Positions 1 to 6,646 of a DNA stretch of 10,278 nucleotides are shown piece after piece (within the stretch, counting starts at the first letter, position 1; each line of letters begins with the position of its first letter). A program made the position numbers and the translations under genes. Source of the stretch: Agrobacterium fabrum (lineage in GTDB: Bacteria > Pseudomonadota > Alphaproteobacteria > Rhizobiales > Rhizobiaceae); NCBI GenBank assembly GCA_003241215.1, contig QFOL01000127.1, positions 1-10,278 of the forward strand, in the 5' to 3' direction. The notes beneath the pieces are model-generated. The model worked only from the letters and a program-made list of their open reading frames with translations, made no database searches and was not told the DNA's origin.

Positions 1-13
1 CCCGAGGATGACG
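1..13. repeat. Partial copy of the palindromic intergenic repeat seen at 9929-10004
   Basis: The window opens with CCCGAGGATGACG, identical to bases 9991-10003 in the right arm of the large inverted repeat near the other end. Only the terminal 13 bases are visible; the rest would lie to the left of the window. It sits about 80 bases beyond the stop codon of the leftward operon, just as the complete copy sits just beyond the stop of the rightward operon. A 13-base identity is short, but its location and the exact match to a repeat end make chance unlikely. Confidence 0.6.
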
Positions 14-64
14 TGGAGTGTGGTGAACCACCGGTTGGCGCGGACGTCCATGTTTATCAAACCA

Positions 65-81
65 GGAAGCTCAATACTTCC
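65..81 (-). terminator. Weak hairpin downstream of the leftward operon
   Basis: Read on the minus strand, GGAAGT-ATTGA-GCTTCC forms a 6-bp stem (one U-G pair) with a 5-base loop, beginning 12 bases after the SDR stop codon. It is followed by TGGTTTGATAAAC, which is not a proper U-run, so it is at best a weak Rho-independent terminator. The palindromic repeat just beyond it may contribute to 3'-end formation. Confidence 0.3.
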
Positions 82-92
82 GCGCCAAAACC

Positions 93-881
93 CTACCAGC
101 AGCAGAAACCACCATCCACCAGCAGATCCACACCCGTCACGAAGCTCGCCGCATCTGACAGCAGGAAGATCGCCGGACCAACCATCTCATCAACGCCCGC
201 CATGCGCTGCATCGGCGTCTGTTCTTCGAACAGCTTGGTCTGATGCACCATTTCCGGCCGCGTATTCATCGGTGTTGCCGTGTAACCCGGCGAGATGGTG
301 TTGACGCGAATGCCGCGCCCCACCCACTCCATCGCCATGGATTTCGACATGTGGATGACGCCGGCCTTCGAGGCGTTGTAATGGCACTGCATCAGCCCGC
401 GATTGACGATGACGCCGGACATGGAGGCGATGTTGACGATCGCGCCACGGCCATTCTTCAGCATGGCATTGGCTTCCGCCTGGCACGACAGGAAAACACC
501 CTTCAGGTTGATGTCCATCATCGTCTGAAACTGGCTTTCCTCCATCTCCTCGGCCGGATTGGCATTGGCGATGCCGGCCGCATTGACAGCAAGCGACAGC
601 GCGCCAAGCTCGGCCTCAGTACGCGCAACCGCTTCAGTCAATGCCTGCTTGCTGGTGACGTCAGCCGCAATCTGGATCGACTTGCGCCCGGCCTTGGCGA
701 TGAAATCGGCCGTCTGCGCCAGACCGTCATCGGTGCGGCGATCAAGCAGCGCGACATTGGCGCCGGACTGGGCAAGCCCCATGGCGATGCGCTGGCCGAT
801 GCCGGAGCCGGCGCCGGTGACAAGCGCCACCTGGCCGGAAAGATCGAACAGTTTCGGCGCGTTGAGCGTGATGGTGGACAT
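93..881 (-). CDS. Short-chain dehydrogenase/reductase, galactitol-dehydrogenase-like (polyol dehydrogenase)
   Basis: A classical SDR of 262 residues, expected to be a cytoplasmic NAD(P)-dependent oxidoreductase. The Rossmann motif TGAGSGIG is at residues 22-29. Asp47 at the end of the second strand (ALLDRR) favours NAD(H). NAAG is at 100-103, and the catalytic set is Asn125, Ser155, Tyr168 and Lys172 (YNASK). From memory, the stretch around SMSGVIVNR, the GRGIRVN..SPGY segment and the VDGG..W carboxyl end resemble bacterial galactitol dehydrogenase, which oxidises secondary alcohols of polyols to ketoses. It is the last gene of the transporter operon, 14 bases after the ATPase stop, with AAGGA 8 bases before the ATG. 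The context suggests it acts on the imported compound or a derivative. The family is secure; substrate and direction are inferred. A D-threitol- or arabinitol-type substrate is equally possible. Confidence 0.9.
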   Translation of the reverse strand: MSTITLNAPKLFDLSGQVALVTGAGSGIGQRIAMGLAQSGANVALLDRRTDDGLAQTADFIAKAGRKSIQIAADVTSKQALTEAVARTEAELGALSLAVNAAGIANANPAEEMEESQFQTMMDINLKGVFLSCQAEANAMLKNGRGAIVNIASMSGVIVNRGLMQCHYNASKAGVIHMSKSMAMEWVGRGIRVNTISPGYTATPMNTRPEMVHQTKLFEEQTPMQRMAGVDEMVGPAIFLLSDAASFVTGVDLLVDGGFCCW

Positions 882-895
882 CAGTATTTCCTTCT

Positions 896-2374
896 TCAGA
901 TGGTAGCCAGTTCCATGACCGAGACGTCGTTTGCTTCGTCACGGTTGAGGATGCCGGCCTGTTTTCCCTGCGCGAGCACGAGGATGCGGTTCGATACGCC
1001 CAGCACTTCCTCGAGATCGGAGCTGACGACGATGACGGCGACGCCGCTTTTCGCCAGACCGACGATGATATCGTAAATACCCGCGCGTGCGCCGACATCG
1101 ATGCCGCGGGTCGGCTCGTCCAGCACCACCACGCGCGGATTGCGGGCAAGCCATTTGGCAATGACCACCTTCTGCTGGTTGCCACCGGAAAGATCGGACG
1201 CCGGCTGTTCGCTGCGGCCCTTCACCCCGAATTTGGCGATGGCTTCCCTGGTAAAGGCACGCTTGATGCGCGGCGTGATCCAGCCGGTGCCGACGCGGTC
1301 GAGATTGGCATAGATCAGGTTCTCGCCGATCTCATGCTCCACCACCAGCCCCTGCAATTTGCGGTCTTCCGGCACCATGACGATGCCCTTGGCGATAGCG
1401 TCCGCCGGGCTTTTCAGCGTCAGCACATTGCCATCCAGCAGTACCTCACCGGCACTCGTCGGATCGGCGCCGGAAATCGCCCGCACCAGTTCGGTGCGTC
1501 CCGCGCCGATAAGGCCGGCGATACCAAGGATTTCGCCGGCGCGAACGCCGAAGCTGATGTCGCGGAACGCATTGGTCGCGCCGGTCAGCCCCTTGACCTC
1601 CAGTACCACCTTGTCCTGCGGTTCCGGCAACGCCGGGAACAGTCGCTCCAGCGAGCGGCCGACCATGCTTTCGACGATGGTACGCACCGGCGTCGCGCTA
1701 TCGGCAAATTCGTGCACCCGCTCGCCATCGCGCAACACGACGATGCGGTCGGTAATCTGTTTGATCTCCTCCATGCGGTGGGAAATATAGATGATGCCCA
1801 CGCCCTCGGCGCGCAGCTTGCGCACCTGCTCGAACAGCGCCTGCGTTTCCGCGCCGCCAAGCGCCGCCGTCGGCTCATCGAGGATCAGAAGTTTGGCGTC
1901 CAGCGCCAGCGCCTTGGCGATTTCGATCAGTTGCTGGTTGGCGGTCGAAAGACCGGCCACCTTGCGGGTTGCGGGAATGTGGAGATTGAGGCGCGCCAAT
2001 TGCTGCTGGGCTCTGCGCACCATCTCGGCGCGGTCGACAACGCCGTTCTTCATCAGCCAGCGGCCGATGAAGACATTTTCAGCGATGGAAAGCTCCGGCA
2101 GAAGCTTCAGCTCCTGATGGATGAGCACGATTCCCTTGTCGATCGCCTCGCGCGGCGATGCAGGCGCGTAAGGCTGTCCAAGCCAAGTCATTTTACCTTC
2201 GGACGGCTCACGCGAACCGGCGATGATACCTGACAGCGTGGATTTGCCCGCGCCGTTTTCACCCAGCAACGCCACCACTTCGCCCGGATAGACATCGAGA
2301 TCGACGGCTTTCAGGACCTCAAGCGGACCATAACGTTTGCTGATGCCACGGAGCGAAAGAACAGGCTCGCGCAT
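896..2374 (-). CDS. Sugar ABC transporter ATPase, RbsA/MglA type (two ABC domains)
   Basis: At 492 residues this is the usual length for the fused double-ATPase of CUT2 carbohydrate importers, which energises uptake at the inner face of the cytoplasmic membrane. Domain 1 has Walker A GENGAGKST at 38-46, HQE at 86-88, a signature LSTANQQ at 142-148, Walker B LLILDEPT at 162-169 and switch His199. Domain 2 has the degenerate Walker A GLIGAGRT at 287-294, where Lys is replaced by Arg as is normal in RbsA proteins. It also has LSGGNQQ at 395-401 and VVVLDEPT at 415-422. The second site is therefore probably the structural or regulatory one, as in the family. GGGAGG lies 7 bases before the ATG. 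It follows the binding-protein gene after a 118-base gap holding a strong hairpin, and precedes the SDR by 14 bases. The transporter class is certain; the sugar is not determined. Confidence 0.96.
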   Translation of the reverse strand: MREPVLSLRGISKRYGPLEVLKAVDLDVYPGEVVALLGENGAGKSTLSGIIAGSREPSEGKMTWLGQPYAPASPREAIDKGIVLIHQELKLLPELSIAENVFIGRWLMKNGVVDRAEMVRRAQQQLARLNLHIPATRKVAGLSTANQQLIEIAKALALDAKLLILDEPTAALGGAETQALFEQVRKLRAEGVGIIYISHRMEEIKQITDRIVVLRDGERVHEFADSATPVRTIVESMVGRSLERLFPALPEPQDKVVLEVKGLTGATNAFRDISFGVRAGEILGIAGLIGAGRTELVRAISGADPTSAGEVLLDGNVLTLKSPADAIAKGIVMVPEDRKLQGLVVEHEIGENLIYANLDRVGTGWITPRIKRAFTREAIAKFGVKGRSEQPASDLSGGNQQKVVIAKWLARNPRVVVLDEPTRGIDVGARAGIYDIIVGLAKSGVAVIVVSSDLEEVLGVSNRILVLAQGKQAGILNRDEANDVSVMELATI

Positions 2375-2454
2375 GACGGGACCTCCCAGGACACATTAAG
2401 CAGCGGGAATGCCCAAGCCTTGCGTCCGAAACAACCTAAAGACAAACCAATGAA

Positions 2455-2486
2455 TGCCCCGCGCATCCCATGGGTCGCGCGGGGCA
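2455..2486 (-). other. Strong GC-rich intercistronic hairpin after the binding-protein gene
   Basis: TGCCCCGCGC (2455-2464) and GCGCGGGGCA (2477-2486) form a perfect 10-bp stem with a 12-base loop that itself contains CCC-AT-GGG. In the minus-strand transcript it starts 6 bases after the binding-protein stop codon, and is followed by TTCATTGGTTTGTCTTT, which is U-rich but not a clean run. In binding-protein-dependent operons such a hairpin commonly protects the upstream message or partly terminates transcription, so that the binding protein is made in excess over the ATPase. That role is inferred here. Confidence 0.65.
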
Positions 2487-2492
2487 GCAGGA

Positions 2493-3422
2493 TCAGGGAT
2501 GGTTGGCGATGAAGCCTTCGACATTTTCCTTTGTCGTCAGCGTCGCATCGGAGAGCTGCACGGCCGGAACCTTCTCGCCGCCGACGATCTTCACGGCCAT
2601 CTCGACAGCCATGCGGCCCATCTTCTGGGTCTGCTGTGTCGCGGTCACGTCGAAGACGCCGTTCTTCAGCGCCTCAAGGGCTGCCGTATCACCATCGAAG
2701 CCGCCGACGACGATCTTCTGCGAGGGATTGGCGACCTTGATTGCCTGTGCAGCGCCGAGCGCCAGACCGTCGGCCTGTGCAAAGACGATGGAAACATCCG
2801 GATTGGCCTGCAGCATGTTCTGCATGATCTGGAAGCCTTCATCCTGGCTCCACATGTTGGACCACTGTTCGGCGACGATCTTCACGCCGGAATTGGCGTT
2901 TACCGATTCCATGCAGCCCTTGGTGCGGTCCACTTCCGGTGTCGTGCCCTTCTGGCCATGGATGATGACCATCTTGCCCGAACCACCGGCCTGCTTGATG
3001 ATGTAATCGCAAACCGACTTGGCGGAAGCGACGGAATCGGTGGCGAGGAAGGTATCGCCCGGCGCGCCATCGGCATTGCGGTCGATGTTGATAACGGGAA
3101 CGCCGGCGGCCTTGGCAAGCTTTACCGGAACGGTCGCGGCGGCGGCACCGGCCGGAATATAGATCAGCGCATCGATATTCTGGGTCAGCAGATCCTGGAT
3201 CTGGTTGACCTGCGTCGGGCCATCGCCCTTGGCGTCAACGGTGACGACGGCAATGCCCCGCGTCTTGGCTTCGGCTTCAACGGCCTGCTTGATCTGGTTG
3301 AAGAAGTTCGCCTGCAGATTGGCGACGGCAAGGCCGATCTTCTTGACTTCGGCGGCATTGGCCTGGCCGAGCGACATGGCGAGAAGGGCGGCGGATGTCA
3401 GCAGAATGCGTGGAAATTTCAT
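2493..3422 (-). CDS. Periplasmic sugar-binding protein of the ABC transporter (RbsB-like, Peripla_BP_4)
   Basis: A 309-residue substrate-binding protein that captures the sugar in the periplasm and delivers it to the permease. A Sec signal peptide is clear: MKFPR, a hydrophobic stretch, then GQANA-AE with cleavage predicted after residue 23. The mature part follows the ribose/galactose-binding fold: NFF near the start, NIDRNADG, GFDGD and a conserved carboxyl half. Against E. coli RbsB as I recall it, the NFF and DRN contacts are kept, but the FAQND segment is FAQAD here, losing an asparagine that contacts ribose. The ligand therefore need not be ribose. The frame is open 43 codons further upstream, but that stretch is Arg/Lys-rich and not signal-like. 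GGAGG stands 7 bases before the chosen ATG, so this start is preferred. The gene is second in the leftward operon, unusually after the permease. Confidence 0.95.
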   Translation of the reverse strand: MKFPRILLTSAALLAMSLGQANAAEVKKIGLAVANLQANFFNQIKQAVEAEAKTRGIAVVTVDAKGDGPTQVNQIQDLLTQNIDALIYIPAGAAAATVPVKLAKAAGVPVINIDRNADGAPGDTFLATDSVASAKSVCDYIIKQAGGSGKMVIIHGQKGTTPEVDRTKGCMESVNANSGVKIVAEQWSNMWSQDEGFQIMQNMLQANPDVSIVFAQADGLALGAAQAIKVANPSQKIVVGGFDGDTAALEALKNGVFDVTATQQTQKMGRMAVEMAVKIVGGEKVPAVQLSDATLTTKENVEGFIANHP

Positions 3423-3429
3423 GATTATT

Positions 3430-3434
3430 CCTCC
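3430..3434 (-). promoter_or_regulatory. Ribosome binding site that fixes the start of the binding-protein gene
   Basis: GGAGG on the minus strand, 7 bases before the ATG at 3422. It decides against a TTG start at 3551, which would add 43 basic residues in front of the signal peptide. Confidence 0.8.
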
Positions 3435-3494
3435 ATTTGTTGATTGTTGACCTTCGGGCAGATCGAACCTCCTCCCCTCCGGCCGTTTTTCACG

Positions 3495-3511
3495 CCTCCC
3501 ATGCCGGGAGG
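3495..3511 (-). other. Short hairpin in the permease to binding-protein gap
   Basis: CCTCCC (3495-3500) and GGGAGG (3506-3511) form a perfect 6-bp stem with a 5-base loop, in the 131-base gap between permease stop and binding-protein start. No U-run follows on either strand, so it is not a terminator. An upstream CCTCC/CCCTCC tract at 3470-3479 could pair with the same GGGAGG, giving an alternative fold. It could influence processing or expression of the binding-protein message; this is inference. Confidence 0.4.
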
Positions 3512-3553
3512 GTCGTTTATTGCGCGGACGGCTCTTCGCCATCCGAGGCAAAT

Positions 3554-4534
3554 TCAGCTTCTGCGGCGACGCAAGGTTTCAGCACCCACGGCCAGCACGA
3601 TGACCACACCGATGATGACCTGCTGCAAAAAGGGAGAAACGTTGAGCAGATTGAGGCCATTGCGCAGCACGCCGATGATCAGCACGCCGATAAGTGTTCC
3701 GCCAATGCCGCCCGCACCGCCTGAAAGCGAGGTTCCGCCGATGACGACGGCCGCAATCGTGTCCAGCTCGTAACCGAAGCCGCTGGAGGGCTGCACCGAG
3801 TCGAGACGTGCCGCAAGAACGATGCCGGCAAGACCGGCCAGAACCGCACAGGCGACATAAACGCAGATGGTGACCAGCGGCACGTTGATGCCGGCAAGAC
3901 GCGCCACTTCCGGGTTGCCGCCAACGGCATAGACCGTGCGGCCTTCGGAGCGGAAACGCAGGAAAATCCAGGTAACAAGCACAACGACCAGCATCAGCAG
4001 CACGGTTGCGGTCAACACGCCGAAATGGCGCTCAATCGCCAGCATCATGAACCAGTCAGGAAAACCGACTATCTGCTGTCCATCGGTGATCATATTGGCG
4101 AGACCGCGCGCCACCGACATCATCGCCAGTGTGGCAATGAAAGCAGGCACCCGAAAGGCCGTCACCAGAATACCGACCACGAGGCCGCAGGCGGCAGAGG
4201 CGACAAGCGCCAGCACGATGGCCATGCCCATCGGCATGCCCGCGACATTGGCCGTCCAGCCCATGATCATCATCGACAGCGCCAAAACCGAGCCGACAGA
4301 CAGATCGATGCCGCCGAGCAGGATCACGAAGGTCATGCCGACGGCCATGATACCGAGCACGGTGATCTGGTCGAGAATGTTGAGCCCGTTTCTGAGTGAC
4401 AAGAAGTTTTCGCTGGCGAAAGTCAAGAAGACACACAGCAGCAGCAGGCCCAAAAGCGGTCCGGTCGCACCACTCAGCCAGGCAAGCGGGCTCCTGGTGT
4501 GCGTGACCCCCTCATTGCGTTCAAGCGCGGACAT
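3554..4534 (-). CDS. Sugar ABC transporter permease, RbsC type (BPD_transp_2)
   Basis: A 326-residue, strongly hydrophobic inner-membrane protein with about nine or ten membrane spans and a cytoplasmic amino end (MSALERNEG). Family landmarks are GGIDLSVGS at 74-82, the cytoplasmic loop AVGGNPEVARLAGI at 203-216, and GGTSLSGGAGGIGGTLIGVL at 266-285. The last is the segment that contacts the ATPase in RbsC-type permeases. It forms the translocation pore, presumably as a homodimer since no second permease gene is present. It ends in a basic LRRRRS tail. GGAGG stands 4 bases before the ATG. As first gene of the leftward operon it directly faces the divergent control region. Permease-first order is less usual than binding protein first. 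The function is secure; the sugar is unknown. Confidence 0.96.
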   Translation of the reverse strand: MSALERNEGVTHTRSPLAWLSGATGPLLGLLLLCVFLTFASENFLSLRNGLNILDQITVLGIMAVGMTFVILLGGIDLSVGSVLALSMMIMGWTANVAGMPMGMAIVLALVASAACGLVVGILVTAFRVPAFIATLAMMSVARGLANMITDGQQIVGFPDWFMMLAIERHFGVLTATVLLMLVVVLVTWIFLRFRSEGRTVYAVGGNPEVARLAGINVPLVTICVYVACAVLAGLAGIVLAARLDSVQPSSGFGYELDTIAAVVIGGTSLSGGAGGIGGTLIGVLIIGVLRNGLNLLNVSPFLQQVIIGVVIVLAVGAETLRRRRS

Positions 4535-4574
4535 GGCTCCTCCCGATGACTGTCTTGCATTTTTTAAACCGATT

Positions 4575-4588
4575 AGAATAATTATTCA
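4575..4588. promoter_or_regulatory. Putative operator site 1 (permease side), AGAATAATTATTCA
   Basis: Contains the perfect 12-base palindrome GAATAATTATTC (4576-4587). Aligned with sites 2 (4727-4740) and 3 (8110-8123), ten of fourteen positions are identical in all three, giving the consensus TGAATAAWWATTCA. It lies 40 bases upstream of the permease ATG and just downstream of the proposed leftward -10, where a bound repressor would block transcription. The likely ligand is the SorC-family protein encoded at 8137-9096; that assignment is inferred. Confidence 0.65.
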
Positions 4589-4602
4589 TCATCGGCGAAA
4601 CA

Positions 4603-4632
4603 TGCATAAGCCAGTTGAGAGAAGCTTGTCAA
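4603..4632 (-). promoter_or_regulatory. Candidate promoter for the leftward transporter operon
   Basis: On the minus strand a perfect -35 TTGACA (4632-4627) is followed after 18 bases by TATGCA (4608-4603), a fair -10. Transcription would start near 4596, placing operator site 1 at roughly +9 to +22. The -10 is imperfect, so the exact element is uncertain, but a promoter is required in this region. Confidence 0.5.
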
Positions 4633-4689
4633 TAGGACTTTCACGGCAATGCCGACACCGCCTGACGACAAACAATCCGCAATTCCATC

Positions 4690-4719
4690 TTGACAGAAAC
4701 GCCACGTCTGCAATTATAT
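4690..4719 (+). promoter_or_regulatory. Candidate promoter for the rightward catabolic operon
   Basis: A perfect -35 TTGACA (4690-4695) and an AT-rich -10 TTATAT (4714-4719) are separated by 18 bases; shifting to ATTATA gives 17. The surrounding AATTATATAAAT is the most AT-rich stretch in the control region. Transcription would start near 4726, so that operator site 2 covers about +2 to +15. Confidence 0.65.
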
Positions 4720-4726
4720 AAATAGA

Positions 4727-4740
4727 TGCATAAATATTCA
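4727..4740. promoter_or_regulatory. Putative operator site 2 (transketolase side), TGCATAAATATTCA
   Basis: An imperfect dyad (TG.ATA..TAT.CA) matching the consensus TGAATAAWWATTCA shared with sites 1 and 3. It lies between the rightward -10 and the transketolase ribosome binding site, 24 bases before the ATG at 4765. The 8-mer ATGCATAA recurs at 4602-4609 as a half-site-like element near the leftward -10. Placement mirrors site 1, consistent with one repressor controlling both operons. Confidence 0.6.
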
Positions 4741-4754
4741 CACGCATGTTTTGA

Positions 4755-4760
4755 AGAGGA
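4755..4760 (+). promoter_or_regulatory. Ribosome binding site that fixes the transketolase N-half start
   Basis: AGAGGA stands 4 bases before the ATG at 4765. The in-frame ATG at 4726 has only AT-rich promoter sequence before it and would lie at or before the predicted transcription start, so the downstream start is preferred. Confidence 0.7.
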
Positions 4761-4764
4761 TTCC

Positions 4765-5574
4765 ATGCAGTCCCAGGAGCTAGAGCGCATTGCGCGCCAG
4801 ATTCGCCTTCGCGACGTACAGGCTGTTTTCGAAGCGGGTGCGGGCCATGTCGGCGGCGAAATGTCGGCTATCGACATCATGACGGCCCTTTATTTCCGCG
4901 TCCTGCGCATCTGGCCGGATGATCCGAAAAACCCTGCCCGCGACCGTTTCGTGCTTTCCAAGGGCCATACGGCCTGCGCGCTTTATGTGACGCTCGCCAA
5001 GCGCGGCTTCATCCCGGAAGAGGAAATCTCGACTTTCCTGCAGCCGAATTCGCGCCTCAACGGCCATCCGAACTGTAACAAGGTTCCGGGTGTGGAAACC
5101 AATACCGGCCCGCTCGGCCATGGATTGCCGGTTGCCGTCGGCATGGCCAAGGCGGCCAAGCTTTCCGGTGCGGACTATCATACCTATGTCATGACCGGCG
5201 ACGGCGAGATGCAGGAAGGCTCCAACTGGGAAGCCATCATGTCCGCCGCACAATTCGACCTCAACAATCTGACGCTGATCGTCGATCACAACCGCTTCCA
5301 GCAGGGTGCGGCGCTTTCGGAAACCAATGATGTCGCGCCGCTTCGCCCGAAGCTGGAGGCTTTCGGCTGGGAAGTCAGCGAAATCAACGGCAACGCCATG
5401 GCGGAAGTGGTTCCGGCGCTGGAGCATCGCGGCGACCGCCCGCATTGCATCGTCGCCCACACCAATAAGGGCCACGGCATTTCCTTCATGCAGGACCGCG
5501 TCGACTGGCACCATAAGGTTCCGAGCAGGGAACAATATGAAATCGCCGTCAAAGAACTTTCGGAGACATTGTAA
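4765..5574 (+). CDS. Transketolase, N-terminal (thiamine-diphosphate binding) subunit
   Basis: A 269-residue cytoplasmic protein equal to the first domain of transketolase, the half that binds the diphosphate and magnesium of thiamine diphosphate. Visible landmarks are GHVGG at 27-31, SKGH at 65-68, NGHP at 99-102 and GPLGHG at 115-120. The cofactor motif starts with GDGEMQEG at 145-152 and runs to VDHNRF with Asn176, the GDG-N pattern. With the next gene it would form a two-subunit transketolase moving a two-carbon ketol unit from a ketose phosphate to an aldose phosphate. Split transketolases of this kind are typically dedicated to one catabolic pathway rather than the housekeeping pentose-phosphate cycle. 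Related pairs include apulose-4-phosphate transketolase (AptA/AptB). It is the first gene of the rightward operon. Its stop overlaps the next start by one base (TAATG), implying coupled translation. Family certain, donor substrate inferred. Confidence 0.93.
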   Translation: MQSQELERIARQIRLRDVQAVFEAGAGHVGGEMSAIDIMTALYFRVLRIWPDDPKNPARDRFVLSKGHTACALYVTLAKRGFIPEEEISTFLQPNSRLNGHPNCNKVPGVETNTGPLGHGLPVAVGMAKAAKLSGADYHTYVMTGDGEMQEGSNWEAIMSAAQFDLNNLTLIVDHNRFQQGAALSETNDVAPLRPKLEAFGWEVSEINGNAMAEVVPALEHRGDRPHCIVAHTNKGHGISFMQDRVDWHHKVPSREQYEIAVKELSETL

Positions 5575-6530
5575 TGAACGCGCCCGTAACCGCCGCCAAG
5601 CTTTATGACTGCCGCGACGCCTTCGCTGAAACGCTGGAGGCGCTGGCCGCCGGCAATGACAAGGTCGTCGCCGTCTGCAACGATTCGGTCGGCTCCTCGA
5701 AACTCGGCGGCTTCAAGTCGAAATTCCCCGAGCGCCTCGTCAATGTCGGGATCGCCGAACAGAATATGGTCGGCGTCGGCGCGGGCCTTGCCAATGGTGG
5801 CCAGTTGCCCTTCGTCTGCGGCGCATCCTGCTTCCTCACCGGCCGCGCGCTGGAGCAGATCAAGGCCGACCTCGCTTACTCCAACGCCAATGTGAAGCTG
5901 ATCGGCATATCCTCGGGCATGGCCTATGGCGAACTCGGTCCGACACACCATTCCATCGAGGATTTCGCCTGGACCCGCGTTCTGCCGAACCTGCCGGTCA
6001 TCGCCCCCTGCGACCGCATCGAGACGGCGGCAGCCGTCAAATGGGCCGCGGACTATGCCGGCCCCTGCTTCCTGCGCCTGTCGCGCGTCGGCGTGCCTGA
6101 TCTGCTGCCGGAAGGCCATGTCTTCGAACTCGGCCGCGCCAATCTGCTGCGCGAGGGCTCCGATGTGACGCTGATCGCCAACGGCACGCTGACGCACCGC
6201 ATCGTCAAGGCCGCCGACATTCTGGCAAGCCGTGGCGTCAGGGCGCGCGTGCTGAACATGGCGACCGTACGCCCCATCGATGAGGCGGCCATCGTCGCTG
6301 CTGCGAAGGAAACCGGCGCGATCCTGACGGCTGAGGAACATTCGATCTTCGGCGGCCTCGGCTCGGCCATTGCCGAAGTCGTGGTCGAACAGGCCCCCGT
6401 GCCGATGAAGCGCCTCGGCGTCCCCGGCGTCTTCGCCCATACAGGTTCGGCCGAGTGGCTGCTCGATGAATTCGGCATGGCGCCTGCCGTCATTGCGGAT
6501 GCGGCCGAAGCGCTGATCAAGAGAAAATAA
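5574..6530 (+). CDS. Transketolase, C-terminal (pyrimidine-binding) subunit
   Basis: A 318-residue protein comprising the middle and carboxyl domains of transketolase. The catalytic glutamate that activates thiamine diphosphate is Glu62 in NVGIAEQNM. GPTHHSIEDFAWTRVLPNL (122-140) is the conserved pyrimidine-domain segment. The carboxyl domain contains ANGTLTHRIVKAA and the ATVRPID...EEHSIFGGLG region typical of the transketolase/DXS carboxyl fold. It pairs with the upstream subunit across the active site. The start codon overlaps the previous stop, with GGAGA 7 bases before it. It is followed by a 116-base gap with a strong hairpin before the kinase. The family is certain. The natural substrate is not deducible, but the adjacent sugar kinase implies a ketose phosphate formed in the same operon. 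Confidence 0.94.
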   Translation: MNAPVTAAKLYDCRDAFAETLEALAAGNDKVVAVCNDSVGSSKLGGFKSKFPERLVNVGIAEQNMVGVGAGLANGGQLPFVCGASCFLTGRALEQIKADLAYSNANVKLIGISSGMAYGELGPTHHSIEDFAWTRVLPNLPVIAPCDRIETAAAVKWAADYAGPCFLRLSRVGVPDLLPEGHVFELGRANLLREGSDVTLIANGTLTHRIVKAADILASRGVRARVLNMATVRPIDEAAIVAAAKETGAILTAEEHSIFGGLGSAIAEVVVEQAPVPMKRLGVPGVFAHTGSAEWLLDEFGMAPAVIADAAEALIKRK

Positions 6531-6544
6531 GGTCTCCTCCCGGA

Positions 6545-6574
6545 GTCGTCGCGTGTCTTCGGATGCGCGGCGAC
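6545..6574 (+). other. 13-bp intercistronic hairpin with UUCG tetraloop
   Basis: Bases 6545-6557 pair with 6562-6574 over 13 consecutive base pairs (three are G-U) closing a TTCG loop with the C-G closing pair that makes such loops exceptionally stable. It begins 14 bases after the transketolase stop. It is followed by ACCCTTTCTGC, too poor in U to be a convincing terminator. It may stabilise the transketolase message or attenuate entry into the kinase gene. Confidence 0.65.
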
Positions 6575-6646
6575 ACCCTTTCTGCAATATCGTCGTTTAA
6601 CCGCCGCAAGGCCGAAACGAAAAACTGCCGATGAAAGACTCACCTG

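Noticed and set aside
3423..3551. 43-residue upstream extension of the binding protein from a TTG
   Set aside because: It would place an Arg/Lys-rich segment before a clear signal peptide; the ATG at 3422 has GGAGG at ideal spacing.
4726..4764. Upstream ATG for the transketolase N-half
   Set aside because: No ribosome binding site, overlaps the predicted transcription start and operator site 2; the ATG at 4765 has AGAGGA.
4765..6530. Sulfoquinovose (sulfo-transketolase) pathway suggested by the split transketolase
   Set aside because: No sulfosugar isomerase, sulfolactaldehyde enzyme or sulfonate exporter is present in the window.
5286..6587. 433-codon open frame antisense to the transketolase subunits
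   Set aside because: Low-complexity Asp/Gly/Arg-rich translation with no motif, opposite a well-supported gene pair.
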